Source: Bacteroidota bacterium
Lineage (GTDB): Bacteria > Bacteroidota > Bacteroidia > Palsa-965
Direction of reading: 5' to 3'
NCBI GenBank assembly: GCA_013298545.1
Contig: JAAFIA010000005.1
Span: forward strand, 1-64,000
DNA length: 64,000 nt
Shown here one piece after another: positions 8,931-17,388 of the stretch. The notes beneath the pieces are model-generated. The model was not told where the DNA came from and did no database searches. It saw only the letters and a list, made by a program, of their open reading frames with translations. The number at the start of each line of letters is the position of its first letter. Position 1 is the stretch's first letter. Position numbers and translations under genes: made by a program.

Positions 8931-10445
8931 ATGCGCGCATACCTATTGCATAAATGGGAAAATCATCCGCTTCAACTGATTGTTTTTGTTGCTGCGTTTT
9001 TTCGGCTGCTTGCTGTTCTCTTCTCAAAGGGATACGGCATGCACGACGACCATTTTCTAATCATCGAAGCGGCGCAATCGTGGGTGGATGGAACAGATTA
9101 CAACAATTGGCTTCCGGGGCATGGCGATTCGTTGCCTGACGGACATAGCTGGTTTTATTCGGGGCTTCATTTTTTACTGTTCAAATTTTTCAATGCCATT
9201 GGTTTCGTTGATCCTGATTTGAAAATGTATGTTGTGCGCTTGTTGCATGCAGCATTTTCGATGATTACAGTTGTGTTGGGTTTTCGCATTACAGAACATT
9301 ATGCGGGTAAAAATCTGGCACGCACCGTTGGTTTGTTGTTAGCTATTTTATGGCTCTTCCCGATGATGAGTGTACGCAATTTAGTAGAAGTTGTTTGTGT
9401 GCCATTCCTGATGTACGCCACTTGGCTTATGATTCGTTCCGAAAAAGAAAACCGGATGGCATTGATGGTGTATGCGGGTTTAATTGCGGGACTAGCATTT
9501 TCGGTGCGTTTTCAGTCGCTCTTTTTTGTTGGTGGACTTGGCCTTACTTTATTGTTTCAGAAAAAATGGAAAGCGGCCATTCTTTTTGGAGCAAGTGCTT
9601 TGTTTTGCATGGCACTCATTCAAGGAGGAATTGATTCCTATTTGTGGGGAAGACCATTTGCCGAATTTGAAGAGTATGTGCGCTACAACATAAACAACCG
9701 CTATTCGTACAATACAAAACCCTGGTTCAATTATTTTCTAACCCTCGGCGGACTACTCGTTCCACCCTTGAGTGTTATGTTGCTGTTTGGTTTTTTTAGA
9801 AGCTGGAAAAAATACCTGCTTTTATTTTTACCATCTTTTTTATTCCTCGCGTTTCATTCATATTTCCCCAACAAGCAAGAGCGTTTTATTTTTCCCATCA
9901 TTCCGTTTCTAATTATACTGGGTATGATTGGCTGGTCAGAATTTAAAACAGCTTCCGCATTTTGGCAAAAGCGACCAAAACTCTTACGCGGCTTGTGGAT
10001 TTTTTTCTGGTGTGTGAATACGTTACCACTTTTGTTTATCAGTGTTTCGTACAGCAAACGCAATCGGGTAGAGGCGATGTTGTATTTGCAACACAAAGGC
10101 GATGTGCAATCGTTGGTCATCGAAGAATCTATTCGCGAAGATTTTACGATGCCGCCATTGTACTACCTCAAAAAATGGATTTCGCCCATTGGTATCACAA
10201 CCAGTTTGAGTAGCGATTCTGCACGTAAACTAGTCAATACATTTCCAAATGCACTCAAACCCAATTATGTGCTTTTTATGCAAGAAGATAATTTACAAGC
10301 GCGTGTAGATACCTTCCGAAAAACGTATGGTGATATTACTTACGAAGCTACCATCAAGCCGGGGGCGTTGGACGAATTGATGCATTGGCTCAATAAAGAG
10401 AATAAAAATTTTACCTGTACAATTTATAAAATCAAACAGCCGTAA
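8931..10445 (+). CDS. Multipass glycosyltransferase, GT22/Alg9-mannosyltransferase-like
   Basis: A 504-residue integral membrane protein with about ten hydrophobic segments. An acidic loop after the first membrane span (GYGMHDDHFLIIEAAQ, with adjacent Asp residues) is the usual catalytic region of GT-C enzymes. A PNKQERFIFPIIPF segment near residue 312 resembles the HKEERF motif of GT22 (Alg9/PIG-B) mannosyltransferases. It probably transfers a sugar from a lipid-phosphate donor on the outer face of the inner membrane. Donor and acceptor are unknown. It stands alone between the metH terminator and a repeat patch. A general ArnT-like GT-C enzyme is the alternative. Confidence 0.75.
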   Translation: MRAYLLHKWENHPLQLIVFVAAFFRLLAVLFSKGYGMHDDHFLIIEAAQSWVDGTDYNNWLPGHGDSLPDGHSWFYSGLHFLLFKFFNAIGFVDPDLKMYVVRLLHAAFSMITVVLGFRITEHYAGKNLARTVGLLLAILWLFPMMSVRNLVEVVCVPFLMYATWLMIRSEKENRMALMVYAGLIAGLAFSVRFQSLFFVGGLGLTLLFQKKWKAAILFGASALFCMALIQGGIDSYLWGRPFAEFEEYVRYNINNRYSYNTKPWFNYFLTLGGLLVPPLSVMLLFGFFRSWKKYLLLFLPSFLFLAFHSYFPNKQERFIFPIIPFLIILGMIGWSEFKTASAFWQKRPKLLRGLWIFFWCVNTLPLLFISVSYSKRNRVEAMLYLQHKGDVQSLVIEESIREDFTMPPLYYLKKWISPIGITTSLSSDSARKLVNTFPNALKPNYVLFMQEDNLQARVDTFRKTYGDITYEATIKPGALDELMHWLNKENKNFTCTIYKIKQP

Positions 10446-10472
10446 TCTGGTTTTTCCTCCCGCATACCCACG

Positions 10473-10630
10473 CAGACATGAGATTAGAGACATGAGACTT
10501 GGCGATTTACTTAATTAGTGAATTAGTGATTTACCAATTCACTAATTTGCTAATTGCACGTTGCATGTGTGGTGGAAAAATTCGCCAACTGCGCGGAAGT
10601 CTGTGCGATCTCATGTCTCACGTCTCTAAT
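10473..10630. repeat. Inverted-repeat element, AGAGACATGAGA family
   Basis: The left arm (10483-10499, ATTAGAGACATGAGACT) is mirrored by the right arm (10608-10630), which reads ATTAGAGACGTGAGACATG on the opposite strand. Inside is a hairpin with perfect 12-base arms, AATTAGTGAATT (10513-10524) and AATTCACTAATT (10536-10547). A CCAACTGCGCG core near 10585-10595 is shared with the related patch at 21.4-21.6 kb. It lies between the ends of two convergent genes. No coding capacity is seen. Confidence 0.75.
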
Positions 10631-10660
10631 ATCATGGTTCAAAAAAATCCACACAAAAAC

Positions 10661-11692
10661 TCAATTCGTCATACCACTCGCATTCAGGAAATTATCAATG
10701 TAAGCGGCATCTGCTGCAAATTTATCGGAAGCTAATTTGTCCCAATAATTTAGCGCATCGGCAGAACCATTGTCCATAGCCGAATACTTTTCTTGTGTAA
10801 CATCAACATTGAACCGATAATAGTTTGGTGCAGGTAAAACCTGTTTCAATTCATAATCTGTAGATTGGTTTACCCCATACATCATAATATCAATCAAGGG
10901 TTGAATCCATTTAACAGCACTCATCGATTGCGATTTGGAAATAGACAAATTTCCAGAATAGCGTCCGGTACTGAGCGAAAGTACAAATACATTGGAAAGC
11001 GTATCGGTAATGGTTTTATCAGGTGCATAAAACTTTCCATGGCGTATAAATTCAGCCAAAGCACCCACAGATGGATTATTGATAAACACACCGCCATCAA
11101 TGCAGTTGAATGTTTTGCCGCCCATGACAAAATTGTGTGGCGGGAAATAGGTTGGCCCAGCAGAAGTACAGCGACAAACATCAGTCAATGCGAAATTTTC
11201 CATGGGATCGCTTTTGGCTTCGCGTGTTTTGAAAAAACGAGGCTCGTTGTTAAAAATATCGTAGCTCGTAATTAAAAGTGGTTTGATGGATTGATTGAGG
11301 CGAACACCATCCATACGTTCTTTCAAAACAGCCTCCAGTCCGCTCGGATCATATAGCGTTTCGCCACCAAAAACATAGCCTTTTAGTTTTCGCATCAAAC
11401 CTGGTTTTGGGAAAATGCGTTCGCCATTTTGCAAATAGATATTTAAAATATCTTGAAACGTAAAACGTGGTTGGATTGGATTGTTGACAGCAGGGACAGT
11501 CATGGCAACGCCAATCAATCCGCCCGTAGAAGTTCCCGCAATTAAATCAAAATACTCGTGTAGTCGTTTGGGCGCAAGACCCTTTGCTGTGCGTTGCGCA
11601 TTGAGTCGATTTTCGAGCAATAAAAGAAAGCGAGCAGGGATAACGCCGCGCATGCCGCCGCCATCAATACTAAGAATACGAATTGGTTCCAT
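10661..11692 (-). CDS. Patatin-like phospholipase
   Basis: A 343-residue cytosolic acyl hydrolase. The oxyanion motif DGGGMRG is at residues 10-16, the nucleophile is Ser55 in GTSTGG, and the catalytic Asp199 is in DGG (CIDGGVFINNP). All parts of the Ser-Asp dyad are present, so it should be active. There is no signal peptide. Similar stand-alone patatins hydrolyse phospholipid acyl esters; relatives in CBASS act as membrane-degrading effectors, but no nucleotide cyclase gene is next to it, so a defence role is unsupported here. A good promoter lies about 30 bases upstream. Confidence 0.93.
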   Translation of the reverse strand: MEPIRILSIDGGGMRGVIPARFLLLLENRLNAQRTAKGLAPKRLHEYFDLIAGTSTGGLIGVAMTVPAVNNPIQPRFTFQDILNIYLQNGERIFPKPGLMRKLKGYVFGGETLYDPSGLEAVLKERMDGVRLNQSIKPLLITSYDIFNNEPRFFKTREAKSDPMENFALTDVCRCTSAGPTYFPPHNFVMGGKTFNCIDGGVFINNPSVGALAEFIRHGKFYAPDKTITDTLSNVFVLSLSTGRYSGNLSISKSQSMSAVKWIQPLIDIMMYGVNQSTDYELKQVLPAPNYYRFNVDVTQEKYSAMDNGSADALNYWDKLASDKFAADAAYIDNFLNASGMTN

Positions 11693-11722
11693 GGTGTGAG
11701 GGTTTTATGAAATTGAGGATCT

Positions 11723-11753
11723 CAAATATACAACAGCAATGCGCCTATGTCAA
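11723..11753 (-). promoter_or_regulatory. Promoter of the patatin gene
   Basis: On the minus strand, TTG (11751-11753), 20 bases, then TAtaTTTG (11723-11730) match the Bacteroidota promoter consensus. It lies upstream of the start at 11692. Confidence 0.75.
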
Positions 11754-11808
11754 GTTTGACACAACACAATAAATGTGAATTTTGAAAATCTAGATGAAAT
11801 GCTCTAGC

Positions 11809-13395
11809 TTATTTTTTCTGCACATCCAACACAACGGCAGCATACCCAACATCGCTCACTGGCTTCGAAATACTGACGTTGCCATTCGCATCGCGTGTGT
11901 ACGTAACTTGTGTCGATAATTTTCCAGCCAATGCCGTATTTATTTTTGCCGCCAAATTTGCACCCGGAGCTTTGCTAATCTGATCATTCAAGGCTTTATA
12001 ATCAATAGGCTCATTGGTAACAAGCACCGCCATTTGATCTGTTGTGCCTACTTCGTCGGGATAAAGCGTATGGTCTTTTGGAAATAGTCGTGTACCCGTT
12101 ACGCCGCAGTATGGCGAATGTTTGGGCGTGTATGGGAAAAGAATATAGGTTGTGTTGTTTGTTTCCAAACCAATCAAATAGGTATAGCAAGCCACATTGT
12201 TGGTGAAATTAATTTTGAATGGTGTTCCACTTTTACCTTTTGCAACAGGCGATTGCGTTGCAAATAAATTGCCTTGTTTTTGAACAAACGGAATGCTTTG
12301 TTTGGTTGCTTGATTTTCTAGACCAAATGTTGCTTGCAAGGTTGTAGGCGTTGGTTTTCCTGCCTCGCCCATCGGATTGAGTCCATAAGCCTCTACAACA
12401 AAATGATCGAAATCGGCGTAACGTACATAGCAAACACCTTCTTTTCCCCAATCCATGCCCCACGAGTTCATGATCTGAAATGCACCGCCTTCTTTGTAAT
12501 CGTCGTAACCAACAACACACATGGCATGGCCACCAAAGCCATCCATCGCATAATCATCGCGTGTCGGAATCCATACTTCTTTGCCTTCCATGCTGCGCAT
12601 AAAACTTCCGCCCACGCGCATCCCAATCACCACCGGCGCACCCGCCGCTAAATTCTGTTTGATGGCCAACATGTTGACACGATAATCCTCGCCATCCATC
12701 GACAAACGATTCGCACCATTAATTTTAAAAGGCTGTGCTTCGCTAATTTGTGCACTCGTCGGTTTCTTACTGCACGAGTTTTCGTCGTACGGAAATTTAT
12801 CAAAATCGAGGTCGCCATTTTTTTGCAAGGCTTCCATCGCATATTGCAAATACGCGCCCTGACAATCTTCCAGCGCAATCTGATTATACAAATACGAAGG
12901 ACTAAACGCCACCTGATCGGGATTAGAACCCGTTTGGCGCGCATGCATAATTGTACGCGCAGCATACGAGCTGGCCCAAGCTACACAAGAGCCTTGCTGA
13001 CCTTGATTCATTCGCTTTGGCGCAAAATTCAACAACGAAACGCGCTCCGGCATGGGATTCTTGACATTATCGGCCAACGGCTCAAAAACCTGCGCCTGAT
13101 CATATACTTTTTGATCCATGTCGCAACCCTTGCTATATGACGAAGCATTGCTGTTGTTGCTCACAATACCGCCCAAGTTGCAGCCACCTTTGAAAAACCA
13201 AAGCGCAGCAAGCGCAACCAAAACAAGTAAACCAATTTTCGGTCGGCGAAACAAAAAGCCAATTACTTGTGGCAGGAAATAAATGAGCGGACCAAAGCCG
13301 CCGCCACCTCCGCCACCGCCCGGAAAATTGCGGCCACCGCCTGGATTATTGTTGGGAGAAGAAGAATCGTTGTCGCGGTCAATACGAATGGGCAT
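11809..13395 (-). CDS. Membrane-anchored papain-like (C1) cysteine peptidase
   Basis: 528 residues. The first 35 are low-complexity Asn/Gly (a long poly-Gly run), then a hydrophobic anchor spans about residues 36-68. A papain-fold peptidase covers about 125-345. The catalytic residues are visible: Gln134 and Cys137 in QQGSCVAWA, His290 in GGHAMCVVGYDD, Asn310 in MNSWGMDWG. A C-terminal region of about 170 residues (beta-rich, with a LFPKDHTLYPDE stretch) may be a binding or DUF4384-like domain. No propeptide is obvious between anchor and peptidase. The catalytic part probably faces the periplasm. The gene is divergent from the OmpA-family gene at 13.56 kb. Confidence 0.88.
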   Translation of the reverse strand: MPIRIDRDNDSSSPNNNPGGGRNFPGGGGGGGGFGPLIYFLPQVIGFLFRRPKIGLLVLVALAALWFFKGGCNLGGIVSNNSNASSYSKGCDMDQKVYDQAQVFEPLADNVKNPMPERVSLLNFAPKRMNQGQQGSCVAWASSYAARTIMHARQTGSNPDQVAFSPSYLYNQIALEDCQGAYLQYAMEALQKNGDLDFDKFPYDENSCSKKPTSAQISEAQPFKINGANRLSMDGEDYRVNMLAIKQNLAAGAPVVIGMRVGGSFMRSMEGKEVWIPTRDDYAMDGFGGHAMCVVGYDDYKEGGAFQIMNSWGMDWGKEGVCYVRYADFDHFVVEAYGLNPMGEAGKPTPTTLQATFGLENQATKQSIPFVQKQGNLFATQSPVAKGKSGTPFKINFTNNVACYTYLIGLETNNTTYILFPYTPKHSPYCGVTGTRLFPKDHTLYPDEVGTTDQMAVLVTNEPIDYKALNDQISKAPGANLAAKINTALAGKLSTQVTYTRDANGNVSISKPVSDVGYAAVVLDVQKK

Positions 13396-13510
13396 GGTGT
13401 CAGTTTTTTTGAATGGTCGAAATTAGGACAAACCCGTTAAAATCCAAGTCATTTTGTCGTTTAAATCAAATGATTCAACATTTACTAGCGATTATTAGTC
13501 TATTGTTTTC

Positions 13511-13518
13511 TATTTTTG
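13511..13518 (+). promoter_or_regulatory. TAttTTTG box before the OmpA-family gene
   Basis: TATTTTTG lies 41 bases upstream of ATG 13560. No good -33 TTG is seen. It supports the 13560 start over in-frame codons further upstream. Confidence 0.45.
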
Positions 13519-13559
13519 CCTCCAACACACCTTTTGTCCATAACCGAAAAACACATAAC

Positions 13560-14699
13560 ATGAAAAAAGCTACACGCTTATTGGCGCTTTGTGCTTTGGC
13601 TCCGGCCTTCCTGACAGCACAAAACCTTGTAAAAAATGGATCATTCGAAGAGCATAAATGCGAACCCAAAGGATGGGGACAAATCAACCGCTGTTCGGCT
13701 GTTTCTAGCGCAAACAATACGACCGTAGATTATTACGGACCAAAAGCCTGCAAAGGTCAAGCAAAGTCAACCGGTGCAAATTTCATGGGCGCGCAAAATG
13801 CGTTTGAAGGAAATTACTACGCAGGAATCATCGCTTATTATGGCGATCAAACTGCCGATTGGTCAACACTCACCAAAGGCGAAGGCGTTGGTACAAAATC
13901 TGGCTATAACGGTTATACCGAATACATCCAGATGGAATTTTCACAAGCACTTACTGCTGGAACAACCTATAAAATTGCGTTTCAAGTAAGTCTCGCCGAT
14001 CAGAGTGCCTTTGCCGTTTCTGGTCTTGGTGCATACATCACAGGCGAAAAAATGAATACAACTAAAAATACCTACCTCGATGTAGAACCACAAATTTCTT
14101 CTGCTGCAATGACTGATAACGTTAGCGGTTGGACAGAAATTTCTGGCAATTACACGGCAAAAGGTGGCGAGATGTACCTCATCATTGGTTGCTTCAAAAA
14201 AGGAATGGATAAGAAAATGGTAGCTGGCGAGAAAAATACCATGAACATGCGCCGCGCTTATTATTTTGTGGATGGTGTAAACGTTGCCGTTGGTGAGGCT
14301 GCCGTTACAAAACCAAAAGTTGAACTCAATGGCAACATCGATGATTTTGCAAAAGTGATGAGCGGTCAAAGCATTGCCCTCAAAGGCTTAACCTTTGAAA
14401 CCGGAAGCGCGAAAATCAAAACAGAATCGTATGCCGAATTGGATAAATGGGTGAAGTTTATGAACGAGCACCCAGAACTCAAAATCAACATCGAAGGCCA
14501 TACCGATAAAACGGGTAACGAAACAACCAACCAAAAACTGTCTGAGCAACGTGCTGCTTCTGTCAAAGCATACTTCGTAAGCAAAGGCATTGCTGCTGAT
14601 CGCATGAAAACTGCTGGTTACGGTTCATCAAAACCAATCGATACCAAAAATGCAGCTAGCGTAATCAATCGCCGTGTAGAAATTTCGGTGCAGAAGTAA
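13560..14699 (+). CDS. OmpA-family protein with N-terminal carbohydrate-binding-like domain
   Basis: 379 residues from ATG 13560, chosen because it begins a signal peptide (MKKATRLLALC...LTAQ). Upstream in-frame codons only add non-signal sequence before the promoter box. After the signal, NLVKNGSFEEH starts a jelly-roll-like domain often seen in Bacteroidota surface proteins (about residues 20-240). The C-terminal 110 residues form an OmpA peptidoglycan-binding domain (LTFETGSAKI, NIEGHTDKTGN, LSEQRAASVKAYF, NRRVEISV). The product should be a periplasm-facing envelope protein tethered to peptidoglycan. A terminator follows at 14786. Confidence 0.88.
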   Translation: MKKATRLLALCALAPAFLTAQNLVKNGSFEEHKCEPKGWGQINRCSAVSSANNTTVDYYGPKACKGQAKSTGANFMGAQNAFEGNYYAGIIAYYGDQTADWSTLTKGEGVGTKSGYNGYTEYIQMEFSQALTAGTTYKIAFQVSLADQSAFAVSGLGAYITGEKMNTTKNTYLDVEPQISSAAMTDNVSGWTEISGNYTAKGGEMYLIIGCFKKGMDKKMVAGEKNTMNMRRAYYFVDGVNVAVGEAAVTKPKVELNGNIDDFAKVMSGQSIALKGLTFETGSAKIKTESYAELDKWVKFMNEHPELKINIEGHTDKTGNETTNQKLSEQRAASVKAYFVSKGIAADRMKTAGYGSSKPIDTKNAASVINRRVEISVQK

Positions 14700-14785
14700 A
14701 CGTTTAGAAGATTCCAAAGGTCAAACACCCAAGTTCCAAATTTGGAAGTTTGATTTTGATCTTTGGCGTTTAGGTATAAAATTTA

Positions 14786-14816
14786 AAAACCGCTCCTGAA
14801 AGGAAGCGGTTTTTTT
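14786..14816 (+). terminator. Terminator of the OmpA-family gene
   Basis: AAACCGCT...AGCGGTTT hairpin followed by T7, about 87 bases after the stop codon at 14699. Confidence 0.85.
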
Positions 14817-14825
14817 GTGGGAGAA

Positions 14826-15455
14826 ATAACATCCTTAATCTTTGTCATCTTACCCTTAATCGGCGGTAATTCTTTGCGCTTGAGCGAAGTGGCCGAATCC
14901 CGCTCCGCAGGATTTGCAATCCTGCGGAAAAAGCCACAATTAAATGTGTTGAATTTTAATGCGAGAAAATGCCGCAGGATTGCAAATCCTGCGGAGCGTG
15001 CTGCTTTTTTGTGTGGGAGAATATTTCGCACAGATTGCCATGCGTTTTTGGAACTTGTCTTTTGGAAATTTCCTACTTAATCTTCGTCATCCCCCCGCTC
15101 CGCAGGATTTGCAATCCTGCGGAGCGTGCTGCTTTTTTGTGTGGGAGAATATTTTGCACAGATTGCCATGCGTTTTTGGAACTTGTCTTTTGGAAATTTC
15201 CTACTTAATCTTCGTCATCCGCCCCTTAATCGGTGGCAACCCCGCTCCGCAGGATTTGCAATCCTGCGGAAAAAGCCACCATTAAATCTGTTGAATTTTA
15301 ATACGAGAAAATGCCGCAGGAGTGCAAATCCTGCGGAGCGTGCTGCTTTTTTGTGTGGGAGAATATTTCGCACAGATTGCCATGCGTTTTTGGAACTTGT
15401 CTTTTGGAAACTTCCTACTTAATCTTCGTCATCCGCCCCTTAATCGGTGGCAATT
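14826..15455. repeat. Composite repeat array with CCGCAGGATT palindromes and gene-tail copies
   Basis: A 630-base region without a gene. Five copies of a palindrome of the form CCGCAGGATTTGCAATCCTGCGG lie at 14904-14928, 14972-14994, 15099-15123, 15245-15270 and 15314-15336 (one base changed). The copy at 15097-15125 has perfect 13-base arms around TGC. A direct repeat of about 105 bases occurs three times (14988-15092, 15116-15220, 15330-15434). The larger unit 14898-15092 recurs at 15241-15434. The ends of the repeats copy the 3' end of the neighbouring gene at 15415-15813: 14833-14900 and 15204-15239 resemble 15418-15485. Confidence 0.92.
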
Positions 15456-15813
15456 CTTTACGTTTCAACGAAGTTGCCGAATAGGTATAAACATCGCCAT
15501 CAACTTCAATAATTTTTACTTGTAAATCGCCAATTTGGCGGTTGCCTTTGCGTTGGGTTTTGTCGTTGGTTTTGACAAGGTGTAACACGTAAGTACATTC
15601 GTCAATCCACTTGATTGAGTATTTGGCGTAATGCCCAGTTTTCGGGTCGCGTTCAATTTGGTAGAGGCTGTCGCGCTCCACCACAATGCCTGGCATATCG
15701 TTGAGTTTGAATTTTCCGTTGTGAAATTTCTGGCAGTCGTTATTCTGCGCAAAGGCCGTGTGCGCAACAAATACCAATCCGGCGGCTAAAACAAGTTTTT
15801 TGATGAGGTTCAT
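15415..15813 (-). CDS. Secreted small hypothetical protein
   Basis: 132 residues from ATG 15813, where a signal peptide begins (MNLIKKLVLAAGLVFVAHTAFA, cut before QNN). The mature part has two Cys (NNDCQKFHNGKF and WIDECTYVL) that could form a disulfide, a beta-rich pattern and a basic tail. Its pattern (Cys-x-x-Phe-x-x-Gly-x-Phe, then Ile-x-Trp-x-x-x-Cys-x-Tyr) recalls a small periplasmic family of Bacteroidota, sometimes mislabelled as topoisomerase-related in databases. The function is unknown. Its last about 20 codons lie inside the repeat array and have been copied leftward at least twice, so the repeat may have altered the C-terminus. Confidence 0.7.
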   Translation of the reverse strand: MNLIKKLVLAAGLVFVAHTAFAQNNDCQKFHNGKFKLNDMPGIVVERDSLYQIERDPKTGHYAKYSIKWIDECTYVLHLVKTNDKTQRKGNRQIGDLQVKIIEVDGDVYTYSATSLKRKELPPIKGRMTKIK

Positions 15814-15934
15814 GTTGGGTTTATTTTCCGGCAAGATCATAATTTGGTTTTGTATCTGCAAATGCGTTAACAAATTTGTGTTGAAAACGTTGCTATCTGT
15901 GTATTCGGCGCGGCTTGTGTTCGGACTAATTTTG

Positions 15935-16891
15935 ATGAAAAGAATTTATTCCATGCGCACAAAAATAGGGTTACTGTTTTCCTGCTGGATGCTTGTTTTT
16001 GCATGCGGTCTTTTGGCGCAACCTTCAGAACGGAAAAATACGCCTACCGATTACATTACAAAATACAAAGACGATGCGGTGCGTGAAATGCAACTCTACC
16101 GCGTTCCGGCTAGCATTACCCTTGCGCAAGGCATGCTCGAATCCGACAACGGCAATTCGGCCCTTGCTGTTTATGCCAACAACCATTTCGGAATCAAATG
16201 CCATACCGATTGGAAGGGCGATTCGTATCACCAAGACGATGATGAAAAACACGAATGCTTCCGAAAATACCCAAGTGTTTATGATTCGTATGTTGACCAT
16301 TCGCAATTTTTGAAAAATCGGCAGCGGTATGCTGGCTTGTTTGAATTGAAAATTACCGATTACAAAGGTTGGGCGCGTGGCTTGAAAGCTGCGGGTTACG
16401 CAACAGACCCACGTTATGCCGATCGGTTGATTGACATCATCGAACGCAATAAACTCTACGAATACGATAAATTAGAATCGCTGCCAAGTGCGTCTTCGCC
16501 CAAGCCCAATGCCGGACAAGTAACATCAGCGATTAATGGACGACAAGTCTTTTTAAACAACGACATCAAGTATGTGATTGTAAAAGCAGACGATACGTTT
16601 TCGAAAATTGCGAACGATTTGAATATGGGTGTTTGGCAATTGTACAAATACAACGACATGACGAGTAGCACCGCTTTGCAAGCCGGAATGCTTTTATACA
16701 TTCAGCCCAAACGCCGCCGCGCCGAATCGGCTGAAACGCACACGCTCAAACCTGGCGAAACGATGCACGATATTTCGCAACGCTATGGTATTCGCTTAAA
16801 ATCACTTTATAAACTCAACCGCTTGGAATACGGTACAATTCCGAAATCCGGCGAAGTCTTGCATTTGCGGAAACGTAAACCAGCAGCTTAG
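15935..16891 (+). CDS. Secreted beta-N-acetylglucosaminidase (GH73-like) with two LysM domains
   Basis: About 318 residues. ATG 15935 or 15953 both lead into the signal peptide (MRTKIGLLFSCW...LLAQ); I give the longer form. Residues about 40-185 form a mannosyl-glycoprotein endo-beta-N-acetylglucosaminidase/FlgJ-like domain (ITLAQGMLESDNGNSALA with the likely catalytic Glu, then NNHFGIKCH and the Tyr-Asp-Ser-Tyr motif). Two LysM repeats follow (KYVIVKADDTFSKIANDL and HTLKPGETMHDISQRYG), which bind peptidoglycan. It cuts the glycan strands of the cell wall during growth or division. It is divergent from the small secreted protein gene. Confidence 0.9.
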   Translation: MKRIYSMRTKIGLLFSCWMLVFACGLLAQPSERKNTPTDYITKYKDDAVREMQLYRVPASITLAQGMLESDNGNSALAVYANNHFGIKCHTDWKGDSYHQDDDEKHECFRKYPSVYDSYVDHSQFLKNRQRYAGLFELKITDYKGWARGLKAAGYATDPRYADRLIDIIERNKLYEYDKLESLPSASSPKPNAGQVTSAINGRQVFLNNDIKYVIVKADDTFSKIANDLNMGVWQLYKYNDMTSSTALQAGMLLYIQPKRRRAESAETHTLKPGETMHDISQRYGIRLKSLYKLNRLEYGTIPKSGEVLHLRKRKPAA

Positions 16892-16902
16892 ATTTTTATT
16901 TT

Positions 16903-17388
16903 TTACTTCGCCCGTAAACCCTGCAATTCTGGCTCTGCACCAGAAATATTGCGCACTTCTTTTCTAAATAATTTTTCGCCACTCGCTGCATAAACTTCAA
17001 GCACAGATGTATTCAGCTTGTTATGCGCACCTGCTTCCTGAATGCGTGTGTATAAATTGCTATCCCAAATTAGTTGAATGTGTTTAGGATCAATGCCCGA
17101 TAACGATTTTTGTAAAATATCAGTTTGCTCCACCTCGCGCACGTCCTGCAAAACAAGCGTGATGCCATTTGCCGGATTGTTTCGCCACGTGTTTAAATGT
17201 TCAGAAAAAACATACAAACAATTCAAACAATCATTTGGATTGAATGCAAACACGAGGTGATTTTTGGCTTGCGGATGAAACGCGGAAACGCGTTCGAAAA
17301 TGGAAACGGTTTTATGCTGCGTTGCCGGCACATCACAGGAAGCAATCAGAAACAACATCGGCAAAAATATTTTTTTAACGTACCACAT
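16903..17388 (-). CDS. Lipoprotein with CxxC, thioredoxin-like
   Basis: About 161 residues from ATG 17388. The start (MWYVKKIFLPMLFLIASCD) is a lipoprotein signal with Cys after Ala-Ser, and it overlaps the end of the upstream gene by 14 bases, so translation is probably coupled. A FNPNDCLNCLYVFSEHL segment gives a CxxC at the start of a helix, as in thioredoxin folds, followed by ITLVLQDV. The fold is inferred only from this pattern. It is third in an operon of three lipoproteins and may be a membrane-tethered redox protein. Confidence 0.6.
   Translation of the reverse strand: MWYVKKIFLPMLFLIASCDVPATQHKTVSIFERVSAFHPQAKNHLVFAFNPNDCLNCLYVFSEHLNTWRNNPANGITLVLQDVREVEQTDILQKSLSGIDPKHIQLIWDSNLYTRIQEAGAHNKLNTSVLEVYAASGEKLFRKEVRNISGAEPELQGLRAK

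Noticed and set aside
10661-11692. Patatin as CBASS effector
   Set aside because: No cyclic-nucleotide synthetase, ubiquitin-like or HORMA gene is near, and the flanking gene is a peptidase.
14969-15285. Open frames through the repeat array that share a Cys/Trp-containing repeat
   Set aside because: They are translations of the repeat unit, have no signal or start context, and differ only because the repeat copies differ.
14898-15434. CRISPR-like appearance of repeated palindromes
   Set aside because: Spacers are not unique or equal in length, the direct repeats are about 105 bases, and no cas genes are present.
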